64,000 bases of DNA from Collybiopsis luxurians FD-317 M1 (Eukaryota; Basidiomycota; Agaricomycetes; Agaricales; Omphalotaceae). The stretch is taken from positions 1 through 64,000 of the forward strand of contig KN834772.1 in assembly GCA_000827265.1 (NCBI GenBank), in the 5' to 3' direction. Positions 22,597 to 33,075 of the stretch are shown piece by piece. Under the pieces are notes generated by a model. The model was not told the DNA's origin and searched no databases. It saw only the letters and a program-made list of their open reading frames with translations. The number at the start of each line of letters is the position of its first letter. Position 1 is the first letter of the stretch. The position numbers and the translations under genes are program-made.

Positions 22597-24113
22597 CTAT
22601 AGATACCTCCTTCCAACATGCTCAATAATATTCCACGGCTCTAACTCACGGTAAGGATCATCGGGATCCATAAACATGGACGTCGGAAGTAAGTTTCTTG
22701 CCCCCCGCGCCGCCGCCGCCGGTACACCTGTACCCAACCGATGTCGAACATAAGCTTGTACGATGAGCTGCTCAATCCTGTATACGGTCAGATAAATCAA
22801 ATATCCAAGGTTAGTCTTCATGAACAAGCGGGTAGGAACTCAAAAGGAAAGATTCTCACCGTCCTTTGACTAAAAACGTCACACCCTGATTGAAAAATCC
22901 CTTGAGAATCTGCATTTCTAGACCCTGGTATAATCTCTTCAACCCGGTCGCCCGATCAGTATCGACAGACGATTGAGGGTGAGGATATCGACCGTGATAA
23001 GCATCTAGCATGATCGTTCTCAGCGTTGGCCCTGATGAGGACGCCGAGGATAGTGTCTTTCGGGAGACTTGAAGGCGGGTCTTGGCGAGTATGAGAGGGT
23101 ACAAAAGTGCAACAGCTGTTTCGAGCGGACCAATTAGTCAGGTCTAGCCTTAATGGAACACCAACACTCACCAATCGAATTTGATACCGCGCCGCCAAAG
23201 AACGATTGTATAGGTGTCGGATCGAGCGTAGCTGGCTTGCCATTCGCAGCTGAGGGAGGTCGGGTCAAAGCTAACAAGCGCCTAAACATCTGATAGAACG
23301 CCAGAGTAATCGAAGGATTTAGCGAGAGCAGGATGGTTGTGTTGAACCCTACAGAGATAATCGATATATGAGTATGCTGAGCGAATCTTAAAGAAGTAAC
23401 AATACCTCGCCAGAACCCGGATAAACCTTGCTCTTTGTATATCTTCTTTACCGCTTCGAGAATACGGTTATTTCCATCCGCGTCCTTTTCATCTTCGTCA
23501 TGCCTCCCTGTTTGGAATCTTAGAGTTATAATCGAGAGAGGCATCGACACAGCTCTTGAAGCGACTCCGGATAGGAATCCAAGAGCAAGATCTTGCCATA
23601 CAGTGAGTTTGACAGAGGGAACAGGCTTGCCGGACGTTTTTATGGATGATGGCGTGGACGCTCGCGATCCAGTGAGTTGACGAATTAGGAGTTTACGGAG
23701 GAAGGAGTAGATATAAAAGTAGAAAAAGCTAAAGGATGTTAAAACTGTTCCGATGTTCAAGGACCTTTGACTTACTTTGACACCAGCGTACTAGCAGTAT
23801 CAGTCAAAATCCCATCGTACAGCGCTGCTACACCATCTGAGCGAATTATAGAGTGCAAGATCCGGACGGCTTTCAGCCTAGCGAGGCTCTCGACAGCTCC
23901 TGCCTTGACTGACTCTGGGGTTCTCGGAAGAGCTAATTCCGACGCGTCAATCTCTTTCTCCTTCCCTTTCGCTGATGTATGTGTAGCTGGTTCTGGAGGA
24001 GACAACTGAACCCTAGTGGTCACCAAATCCAAAGGATATGTCAACGTATTAGCTGACGCGCTGCCTATGGCGCCTGATATGGCCTGGACAAGAGGTGGAA
24101 GGGTTGAGGTCAT
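22597..24113 (-). CDS. ANT1: Peroxisomal-type carrier (PMP47/ANT1-like)
   Basis: Five exons: complement(22597..22777, 22860..23115, 23172..23348, 23406..23728, 23776..24113). All joins are GT..AG and give one frame of 424 codons plus stop. The three mitochondrial-carrier-family repeats each show the P-x-[DLI]-x-x-[KTL]-x-R-x-Q signature: YPLDLVTTRVQ, MPLSIITLRFQ and YPLILAKTRLQ. An acidic, Ser/Lys-rich insert (about residues 40-75) lengthens the first matrix loop, and a short polar tail follows the last helix. Fungal PMP47/Ant1 proteins exchange ATP and AMP across the peroxisomal membrane for fatty-acid activation; the assignment to that branch rests on the third signature and overall layout and is less sure than the carrier fold. 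The last exon adds a tail rich in Arg and Pro. Confidence 0.8.
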
Positions 24114-24617
24114 GATTTTAGCTGAAACTTAACTTGTGAACTCGCTGAATGAAGAGAAATTGCGAAGAACGTACATTGAGCCGCCCAGTTATCACAATTT
24201 ATGAGATTATGGATACAGGAAGCCCTATATCCCAAAGCTTGAGCCTGAACGCGAAGATGTGTGTGGTGTTGAGGAATTGTTCGGCTACGTCATTCCCTAC
24301 CGGGGTCCAGAATGCCGGAACTGCACGTGCTTGCGTGGGCCAGCTTTGACTTTTCCGTTTCGGGACCAACAACGCTTTCGTCCATTCCATCACGTTCTTC
24401 TAATAGGCTCTGAGATATAGTCAAGTGTAACTGCCGTCAACCGCAAATTTCCTAACTTTCTGTTTCCACGGACTTGTTGCTCATTTCGTCGATGGAGATT
24501 AAAAAAATTATTATGTTCCAATATTGGTACACGTATAAAGGCTACAGGTATATACATATGTCCAAATTATATCCTTCACGCTTTATTGTCATTCAAGCGT
24601 TTTCTTTATCCCGGAAC
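24114..24617. other. Intergenic between carrier and heat-shock genes
   Basis: This is the upstream region of the carrier gene and the downstream region of the minus-strand small heat-shock gene. A 64-codon minus frame at 24199-24393 has no recognisable feature. No gene is called. Confidence 0.4.
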
Positions 24618-25158
24618 TCAGGCAATGGTAATTTTCGTGGGTTCCGTCTCTGGCGTCGATTTTGGAAATGTGATAATCAGCAGACCATCTTCTAGAGAGG
24701 CTTTAATGTTCTCCTCCTATTTCGAAACGAGTGAGTATCATTTTAAACGTTCCACTACAAAAATCAAGCTTACCTTCACTCCCCTGGGAAGTCGCAAAGC
24801 CCTCGAAAATCTGCCGTAGCTTCTCTCGCGAAGGGCATAGCCTTCCTCTTTGTGTTCAGAGGATATCTTGCTCTGACCTGAGACAGTCAGGCGACCGTCA
24901 TGGACGTTAATGTCCAGGTCTTCCTTCTTGAGTCCAGGTAGCTCGAATGTTGCGGTGACCGTGTTCTTCGCGGTATCCTCGTGAAGATCCATCCTGAGGA
25001 AGTACTGATGTAAGTATCAAGTTCCAGACGTGCCCATATTGATGTACTCACTTTGGCTTCAGAGGACTGACTGCTGTAGAGCCATTAGCGCTTCGTAATG
25101 ATGATGCATCAAAGAAGCGGTCGAAATTGTGGAATGGTTCGTAGAAATAGACGGACAT
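24618..25158 (-). CDS. Small heat-shock protein (Hsp20 family), minus
   Basis: Three exons: complement(24618..24716, 24774..24993, 25052..25158), all GT..AG, 141 aa. The protein starts MSVYFYEPFHNFDRFF and contains an alpha-crystallin domain: MDLHEDTAKNTVTATFELPG, then GRLTVSGQ, then GRFSRALRLP, ending with the G-x-L beta strand GLLIITFPK. Small heat-shock proteins form oligomers that hold unfolding proteins during stress. Its exon borders fall at exactly the same positions as in the divergent partner gene at 25564-26147, and exons 2 and 3 are the same length (220 and 99 nt), so the two arose by inverted duplication. A TATA box (reverse of 25238-25244) and heat-shock elements lie upstream. 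Confidence 0.92.
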
Positions 25159-25563
25159 TGTGAGCGATGATAAGGAATTACTGAATCGAGTGGGTGATTA
25201 TGTGTTTCTATGCCTCTCTCAAATGTGAGTTGAACCATTTTATACACTTCTCAAATTTTGCCAGAATCTTCGGTATCCTTTGAGAGCCTCTACTCGACGA
25301 ATCGCAAAGCTTCCAGAACTTTCGCTAAGCGTGACGCCACGGTTGGTCACGGTTGTCACGAAATGTTACGGAACGCCGCAGACGCGTCGAGAACTTTCTT
25401 GGTCACAAGGGACGTCATTTGTCTCTAAACTTTCGAGGGTTCGAGAAAGTTCCCGACTCTTTGCTCACGGCTATAAAAGACTGCAGGATTCAAGTCGAAT
25501 GTGTCAAAAACATAACTCGAAACCTCTCCACTGCACTTCACATCTAACACCAATACCAACAAC
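25159..25563. promoter_or_regulatory. Bidirectional heat-shock promoter
   Basis: The region separates the starts of two divergent Hsp20 genes. Two perfect three-unit heat-shock elements of the form TTCnnGAAnnTTC are present, at 25311-25323 and 25440-25452. Partial GAAnnTTC elements lie at 25264-25271 and 25391-25398. A TATAAAA box at 25472-25478 serves the plus gene; its counterpart for the minus gene is the reverse complement of 25238-25244. These are the binding sites of heat-shock factor Hsf1, so both genes are probably induced together by heat and other protein-damaging stress. Confidence 0.85.
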
Positions 25564-26147
25564 ATGTCTGTTTACTTCTACGAACCAAGCTACAACTGGG
25601 ACCGCTTCTTTGACGAGTTCTTCTATCCTCGCTACCCCCGCGGGGGCCAAAGGGAGAACCAAACCCAGGCTTTGACCGAGACATCTGACACGCCCAGATT
25701 CTTCAAGCCCAAGTAAGTGGATTCTCCCTTTTCTCTCTATCTGCGATCTACGTTGATGCTGACGAGCATTTCACAGAATGGACTTGCATGAAGACAAGGA
25801 AAAGAACCTCGTCACAGCGACGTTCGAATTCCCTGGTGTCAAGAAAGAGGACGTCCAGATCGACATGCACAACGGTCGTCTGACCGTTGCAGCCGAAACC
25901 AAACTCTCCCAAGACCACGAACAGGAAGGGTACGCGGTGAGGGAGAGGAGAGTCGGCAAATTCTCTCGGACGTTGCAGTTGCCTCAGGGCGTGAAGGTAA
26001 GTTTATCATGGTTGCATGTGTGAGATTGAATGCTGACTATTGTGGTAGGAGGAAGAAGTTAAAGCCTCGATGGAGAATGGTGTGCTGACACTCACGTTCC
26101 CAAAGGCAACCGCTGAGCAGACACCACGAAAAATCACGATCTCGTAA
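25564..26147 (+). CDS. Small heat-shock protein (Hsp20 family), plus
   Basis: Three exons: 25564..25712, 25777..25996 and 26049..26147, all GT..AG, joined frame 155 aa. It begins MSVYFYEPSYNWDRFF like its divergent partner. The alpha-crystallin domain follows (MDLHEDKEKNLVTATFEFPG, GRLTVAAE, GKFSRTLQLP) with the classic terminal strand GVLTLTFPK and a short tail ending in the I-x-I/V-type KITIS. The N-terminal arm is 14 residues longer than the partner's and contains a Tyr/Arg/Gly-rich stretch. Function is ATP-independent holdase chaperone in the cytosol, by family. Confidence 0.93.
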
Positions 26148-26362
26148 ATGGAAGATTCAGATGGTGGGCAGAACTCGGACTTGTATTTGTATTAGTAGTG
26201 GCAATATAAAATACCGTTTATAATCCTCCATATTCACCTCTGAGCAGTGATATTTGCTCCATAGGTATCCCAATAAATGCGGCCTAGCTTTGAGGGACAT
26301 ACGGCTCAGTATCTAGCGTCAAAACTTCTAACGCGCATTATGATTCGATCACATGATTCCTG

Positions 26363-27000
26363 ATGTTAATTGTGACGCGCGTTGCCGCCTGTTTGCCCCT
26401 TTCCGCGTCAGCCCCCGTATCCAGAGTCCTTACTGAAGAAGAATGCTCGAATTTCTTCCTTGAACCTGCAGAGATTAAGTTCAGTAATTCTCCTGAAGGT
26501 CTCCAAGATATGATGTTTCGTGAATGTGAATGGAAGGTTGGTACGCTCGGGGTTCCGAGCCTGTTCTGATACTATTTGACAGTATATGAAACCATTCCTA
26601 AGTCCTTTCCCGACTCAATCTCTTCCTGAGCACTTCTTCTGGACTCCAGGGAAAGAACGACCCGATTATAAATTTTTATGGGGCTGGGCAACAGCATGGG
26701 AACAAGTGTATAATCTCGTGGAAAATAAATTTCCTAATGCTGTTCGACGATTTAAGGATGAGGAGCCGAATGACGTTGGAACAAGTCTTGACGCTGCTCC
26801 TCTCATTGCCGAGGTGTGTGGTTTGCGCTTTCTGGTCCTCCAGTCAACTTTCACTGGCCCTCGGATGTTCGGGTTCGAGGGGCCTCCAATGTGGGTTGTG
26901 ATACGCACTTGCAATATTGGCCCAGTTCGATCAATAAAGGGTCAGTTTGCTGCACTGCAAATTTCTATCCGAATTATACTGAATGATCTCTTTTTCTAGC
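26363..27000 (+). pseudogene. Small unrecognised protein family, copy 1 (broken)
   Basis: Related to the intact gene at 36635-37275. The ATG at the equivalent start is lost (GCG), although an upstream in-frame ATG at 26363 exists. The phrases LTEEECSNFFLEPAEIKF and FPTQSLPEHFFWTPGK are conserved, as is the single intron (donor after EWK, acceptor before YMKPF). After TFTGPR about 27 residues present in the intact copy are deleted. One base is then missing in the WVVDTH region, so the rest is out of frame. Called a pseudogene. Confidence 0.75.
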
Positions 27001-29559
27001 TCTCGCTGTCATTAGGCTTTCATGTTAATTGCCTCCATCGTGTAATTGCTTTGAAATTGCTGTCTAGTTGCTCCATTGTAATTGTTTTTCTGAAATCACC
27101 GATACGATAATTGAAACTTGAACTTGGTTAATTCATCGACCAGGCGTTAAAGAACGCTTTGTGTATAGGTCAGCACAACTCTCAAAAATTCTAACAATCG
27201 ATGGGTTAATAACTTTTATTCCTTTCGGTCTGAAACTCCACCTTCCTGGGAATGTCCTTTTGTAGGGGTACTGGATTTACTGGGGGCCGAAGTAGATTCT
27301 CCCATCATGAGAAGGGCATGCGTGACGGAAAGTTGAGGTTTCCTTGTTAACTGGAGCCTTCAGTCACTACGTTCAAACCCTACCAGCCAATCCTAAGCTC
27401 GCAGACGCAGTCATGGCTCTTCATTCCAAAGACATTATTCACGCAACCTACCACCTTGTATTACTCTGCTCGGGATCGAAGGCATTTGATACACAATGGC
27501 AGTATTTCGAAAACTTCGTGCAGCCTCCCTTTAACAGACCAGCCGTACACCCCGAATCCTGCTGACCAGCCTATCATGTTGAAAACTCGCATGTTATCAC
27601 TATATCTTTGACGCTTACTTTTTTTTTTTTCAACTCAGCTGGCTCTTCCCTTATCTCCGACTACCGGGAAGCACCCTTCTTATCCCTTTTTGGCTCTCTT
27701 AGATCATTTGAGCACCGGAGAACCGGTCATGTACGGTGAAATATCTATCGCGGAAGGATATTATGTATGTTGCCAATATTCCTCGGTTCTCAAAACAGGC
27801 CCGTTTTGATATCCCGCGCGCTGTCCTCATCTCGCTTTGAGTCCCTTGTTCATAGTGCCGTGTACTTGGTCGAGAGCGCTCACTGTTTCATTCCGAATCG
27901 TGAACTTCTTCGCCTTCTGTACCTTTTTACGACTTGGTTGCATAAGGTATCGCGCTGCCTTCTGGCGTTGCTTTCTCCGCCCAAAGAATGTTGTCTGAAA
28001 CGTACCTCCACCGATAGATCTGTAAATCCAGATGGATCGACCTTCATTATCGACCTACCCATTGCCATGCAAAGAAAACGAGCTCTGAGGCGCAACGAAA
28101 GATCCTACTAACCTCCTTCACACTTGTGTCAGTGTTCTTTTCGGAGGCAGTACCGGCGTATCGAAGATAGCCTGTCACGGGAGTTGAGTTTGACTCCCCG
28201 CGAGACGATAGGTCTGTGCCTACTTTACTTCACCATGCAATACAGATGAGGGTCTCGCCTGCCATAGGAATCATGATTCATTTCGACGTATGCTAACCAT
28301 AGCAGGCGTTAAGGTGGAACCGGGCTGTTCGTCCAGACTTAGGATACAATCATTATCAGCTGTCGTAGAGTTCTTTGGAGGCTGAGGGGGCTAACAACTT
28401 ACCATGTCTATTCAATTTTAACTATGTTTTAACTCTGTAAGACCAGTAATCCATGTCCTTAACTGTTCACTTTCGACTTTTAACCTACACGATCTCGAAG
28501 GTATTGAGGCAAGTAGCGTCTCTCTGCCGAAGTGTCTCCTTCACTGCGAGAGGCTGTGCCTGACCACGACTTTCTAACTTGAAGGTATGTATGTGTTTAT
28601 TAGAAGTGAAGCTAATGAAATCTCTTAGACCAACCTCAAATCTAATTATAGATTTAGTTTATCATTGACATACCAAATTCATCTGACATACTAAATTCAT
28701 AGCTATAAATAATTCTGTTCCCCTTCAAAATTTACGCCGCTGTTTATTTGTATTTGTGTGATGATACCCGGCAACAGTCACGGCACCTTTTTCTCAACAC
28801 CTCCCTCAGTAACCGCTACGACTTCCAGAAGCCAGCCATCATATACTTGCTGGCTTGCAGCAAGGACCAATATATATGCTAAATTATTGCTTCGTACCCA
28901 TACTGGTGGGATACGCAAGGACTTTAGGATGACCAGTCGATGACCGAGTACCCCGGTCATCGGATGAACGTGCCGTAGCTGTGCCATATTAGTAAATCCA
29001 CAGCATTACTCAACTCTTACTTACCCCGACGCTCGTCACTCCAGCGTCCCATACACTGGGTCAATATTGTAATTAGCTAGTGTCCATAAGGTTGTGAATA
29101 TGGGATTCAGGCATACAGGGTATCTACACTTAATACATAAACGCCCTGTAGGCGCCTGGATGATATAAATAGAAATAAATAGCGGCCCTGAATTCCAACG
29201 GGGACTTCCGACGGGGACTATCTTGATGTACGTATCATCCCTTGCTTGTCGACCGTTTCGTTAATTATCAATGCTATAGTTGGCTAGATTGAATGAAACA
29301 TTCGCGCCAACTTTTCGAGATGTATCACCCGATTTGAAGGTTTCCGCTTGCCAAGGAACAAGATCATTGATTTCGCCACTATCACTTTCATAGATTGCTC
29401 GGCACTGGTTTGTTGAACCGCAATCAAAGCTTTTCCTTTTCATTCAATGGAAGAGAAAGTTTTTTTTTGGAGCTCTAGTGAGATGACGCGCTCGGTCATT
29501 TAAAAAGAGTCTGTCCAGATCTACCACTTGAGCAGGACTTGCTGTTCTTGTAATTGGTC
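27001..29559. repeat. Duplicated spacer, copy 1 (pairs with 37276-39334)
   Basis: Most of this stretch aligns with 37276-39334 at high similarity with small indels. Shared examples are the ATTCCTCGGTTC...AAAACAGG region (27776 and 38030) and the CGACCGACGACTTC start of the following gene. Open frames at 27344-27565 and 27767-28111 exist, but their counterparts in the other copy are frameshifted or interrupted, so I do not call them genes. A minus frame around 29260-29440 matches the frame at 38970-39302 only after an 8-codon indel. Confidence 0.7.
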
Positions 29560-30971
29560 ATGTCTGCGACCGACGACTTCAACTACACCCAGTGGGGTAG
29601 GAACAACTATCACACTATCTGTGGTTTGATTCTCGAAAGTGCACTTTATGGTGAGTGGTTGCACTCGTTCATTTGTTCACTGACGGTTCTGACTCTCAAG
29701 GTCCCTGTTCACTTCAGGTATTTACTCGATTCTCGTTGCCTACAGCTTTCGCCATCTCTGGTTTGTCTGTGTTCCGTATCCTCATACGCTGGTTTTTTAC
29801 TTTCTTTCCTTCCTCTTCCTTTTTTTTTGGCGAGCAGGTTCACCGAGAAGGATCGCACCAGAGGACGTATCATCACCCTCCTCTCTCTTCTCGTGATGTT
29901 CGCCATGTCCACGACTTTGTGGGCTATCGATATCACGAATTTTCTTGGAGGGCTACAGAAAATCATTATCAACACGGATGGGACGGCTTCTCAGAGAAGT
30001 AAGAAAAACACGCTCGAGATTAATCCTAGGGTCATTGCTCAGACCATTATGTTTTCGTTTGAGGTGCGGAACTTGCAGCTTTGACTCTGCGAGGGGTACA
30101 TAGGTGTTGATTTATGCTCTAGTATATCGTCGGTGATAGCGTTGTAGTGTGGCGCGCATGTGCGCTTTGGGGGTACGACAAGAGGGTGATGTTCCTTCCT
30201 ATCTTCTTCTTGATCTCTGCGACAGGTACGTAGGTTTTTCAGAAATTAGGCTCAGACATGTCCGACTAAGATTGATCATACTTACCCTCTCCCACCCTTA
30301 TTCTTAGTTATGGTGTTTTTCTTCCTCGGTTGCCTTGGAGTCAATGGCTGGTCATACGTGACCAAGGAACCAGTAGTCTGTGCGAACAGCTACACTGGAG
30401 TATTGGTTCTATCCATCTCAATAAACTGTCTCGCTACAGGTTTGATTGCGACGAAAGCTTGGTGAGTGGTATTGATCCTTGAAAAATCCGGCAGTCCTCT
30501 CAAGTGATCGAATGCCAAATGTTAAATATTAAATTTTCGTTAGGATGCATCACCGTGTCTTGCTCAGCGCCTCTGTCAAGAAAACGACACGAGTGCTCAA
30601 AGTTTTGATACTCTTGGTCGAGTCGGGGTTGATCTATTTGATTATTTGGGTGAGTCGCTTACCAACGACGTCAACGTCGTGTTACATAGCAGACTTGCGG
30701 ACTTGCGGCTGACGGATGCACTCGCTCTAGACTTTGAAAAGTCTAAGCGGCTTCAATGGGACTTTCAGCTCGACGCCGAGTGATCAGTTCTTCGTTAGCA
30801 TTTTGAATAAGATGGGGAATCAGGTAGTCGTGAGTAACCTAATTCGATATGCTGAGTCCTTTTGAGTTTAATTGTATCTATGTATAGGGCTTGTATCCGA
30901 CTCTACTGGTGGTTCTAGTACATATGCAGCTGACTGCGTTTGATGCAGATTTGGAGTTACGATCTCAATGA
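29560..30971 (+). CDS. Multi-pass membrane protein, copy 1 (shortened tail)
   Basis: Eight exons: 29560..29650, 29718..29760, 29838..30063, 30123..30225, 30308..30461, 30544..30649, 30731..30829, 30888..30971. All are GT..AG and the frame is 301 aa. The start is MSATDDFNYTQWGRNNYHTI. Several hydrophobic segments are visible (LLSLLVMFAMSTTLWAI, FLPIFFLISATVMVFFFLG, LILLVESGLIYLIIW, LYPTLLVVLVHMQ). The arrangement of a short extracellular-type N-terminus, about seven helices and 'VWRACALWG' after helix 3 is common in mushroom-fungus membrane proteins of unknown role. Compared with the paralogue at 39335-40936, two bases are missing after the codons for ADLE, so the protein ends about 65 residues early. 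Confidence 0.85.
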
Positions 30972-31616
30972 TTGGGGAGATCTGAAGTGATTCAGGATGG
31001 ATTACAATTGGATCAGTGGAGGACGGTGGTTGTGGAAGGGATTGTTTTTGCGAATGAGGGGAGAGTTCGGGGGTTGGTTTGAGTACAAATTTGGGTATGG
31101 GTCAGGATACGGATACGGATACGGCGACTACCTGGCCAGGTAATTTGAGTTCTGCGGGAGCTACAGGGGTTTGACTGAGTGTTTTCGTTTCTTTAGGGTT
31201 TCTCTGCCTGTTCGCTGAAGCTGAAAAGTATAACTAGTGGCTCGTACGTATAGTAATCTACTGATATATTTTCAATTTAATTGACTACAAATACGCGCCT
31301 AAGCGCAGGGCTCTTTAGGGACGACTCGGATGAGCGGGAGGGCTAGGGCTTCATTGATGATTATCAGATTCACCTTGCCATGGTACGGGGAGGACGACTG
31401 AGGACGAACGTCGCAAACCGGTAAGTGAGTTGAATCCCACCGTGCCCTCCTGCCATGGAAACAGACTGAGAGTGCTTCCCCAACCAGCTCTGCCCCGCAT
31501 CCGTTTCAACGTTGAAAGTTGCGGCGCATCCAGTGCACCTGTGTGCCGATGTCAAGATTGTAACAAGCGACGGCGCTTTCCGGATACTTGAGTATATAAG
31601 ACAGTCTAGTCTCCTC
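30972..31616. repeat. Duplicated downstream segment with TATA-like box
   Basis: Corresponds to 40740-41360 of the second unit. The first 200 bases are the decayed former 3' coding region of the membrane protein. The right part contains GTATATAAGACAG around 31592, a TATA-like sequence also found at 32161 and 41331. Bases 31181-31616 recur after the gap at 31750-32185. Confidence 0.75.
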
Positions 31617-31749
31617 NNNNNNNNNNNNNNNNNNNNNNNNNNNNNNNNNNNNNNNNNNNNNNNNNNNNNNNNNNNNNNNNNNNNNNNNNNNNNNNNNNNN
31701 NNNNNNNNNNNNNNNNNNNNNNNNNNNNNNNNNNNNNNNNNNNNNNNNN
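31617..31749. other. Assembly gap (133 N)
   Basis: Unknown bases. The 436 bases before the gap (31181-31616) and the 436 bases after it (31750-32185) appear identical. This suggests two contigs with an overlapping end were placed next to each other rather than merged. Confidence 0.97.
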
Positions 31750-32379
31750 GTTTTCGTTTCTTTAGGGTTTCTCTGCCTGTTCGCTGAAGCTGAAAAGTAT
31801 AACTAGTGGCTCGTACGTATAGTAATCTACTGATATATTTTCAATTTAATTGACTACAAATACGCGCCTAAGCGCAGGGCTCTTTAGGGACGACTCGGAT
31901 GAGCGGGAGGGCTAGGGCTTCATTGATGATTATCAGATTCACCTTGCCATGGTACGGGGAGGACGACTGAGGACGAACGTCGCAAACCGGTAAGTGAGTT
32001 GAATCCCACCGTGCCCTCCTGCCATGGAAACAGACTGAGAGTGCTTCCCCAACCAGCTCTGCCCCGCATCCGTTTCAACGTTGAAAGTTGCGGCGCATCC
32101 AGTGCACCTGTGTGCCGATGTCAAGATTGTAACAAGCGACGGCGCTTTCCGGATACTTGAGTATATAAGACAGTCTAGTCTCCTCGGATACGTATTGTTG
32201 GCTGGCCCACATCTCCAACAAACTACTTACGACTACTTACGACCCCCTACGAATAATAATATGTACGTTCGTTGGACATGAGGCGCCAAAACTTTTGACG
32301 CGCGTCGCACATCAGGATTCGATCACATGATTCTTGCTGTTGACCGTGACGCGAGCTGCCGCCAGTCCGTCCTTTATCG
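31750..32379. repeat. Second copy of the gap-flanking repeat and unit border
   Basis: Bases 31750-32185 repeat 31181-31616. Bases 32186-32280 continue the similarity seen at 41361-41443, ending near CATGAGGCGCC. After about 32290 the sequence resembles the upstream flanks of the small-protein genes at 26340 and 36580 (GATTCGATCACATGATT...GTGACGCG), which marks the start of the next unit. Confidence 0.8.
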
Positions 32380-33075
32380 ATGTCTGCTCCCCCAACGTCC
32401 GCTTCTAGAGTCCTTACGAAAGAAGAATGCACGCAATTCGTCCTTGAACCCGCAGACATGGATCGGTTTAATGGTTCTGCCAAAGGGAGCCAAAATATCA
32501 TGCTTAGCGAATGGAAGGTTGGTCGCACGCTGAATGACATGTCTGAGGCTTGGACCCCATTCAGACGTTACTTGACAGACTATGAAGCCGTTTCTCAGTC
32601 ATTTTCCTACCGATTCTCTTCCCAAACACTTTCTTTGGATTCCGAAAAAAAACAGCCCTATCATAAATTTCTATGGGTTTAGGCGACAAGCTGGAGGCAG
32701 GTATGCGACCTTGTAACACAAAGATTCCCCAATGCTGTCGAACATTATCGCCATAGGAGACCGAGTGCGGTCGGAACAAGTCTCAATGCTGTTCCTATCA
32801 TTGCCGAGGCATGCGGTCTGCGTTTTCTGGTCCTCCAGACAGCTTTCACTGGCCCCCGGTCTTCCCAGAATCGCCCCATGCTCGCGGTATCAAGTAGCTT
32901 TCAGACTGAGGAACAGAGACAACGTGTTCCTGCCGAAGGTATTCAAAAATTGAAGGAAATGTTCGGGTTTGAGGGGCCATCGATGTGGGTTGTCGATACA
33001 CACTTACAGTATTGGCCCAGTTTTCAATCACTGGTAGATGGATCAATTTGCTGCACTTCAAGTTTTTCATACTAA
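32380..33075 (+). pseudogene. Small unrecognised protein family, copy 2 (broken)
   Basis: The start MSAPPTSASRVLTKEEC matches the intact copy at 36635. The intron donor after EWK is kept. After the acceptor the expected MKPFLSHFPT reads for about 20 codons, then an A-run (near 32645-32652) shifts the frame. A TGG codon conserved in the other copies is TAG here (32680-32682). The downstream part is otherwise well preserved (SLNAVPIIAEACGLRFLVLQ and QKLKEMFGFEGPSMWVVDTH). Called a pseudogene with one frameshift and one stop. Confidence 0.8.

Noticed and set aside
27767..28111. 114-codon plus frame shared in part with 38009-38341
   Set aside because: Frames differ between the two copies and opposite-strand frames are equally open; coding not shown.
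31512..31787. Open frame running through the N gap
   Set aside because: It exists only because unknown bases are not read as stops.
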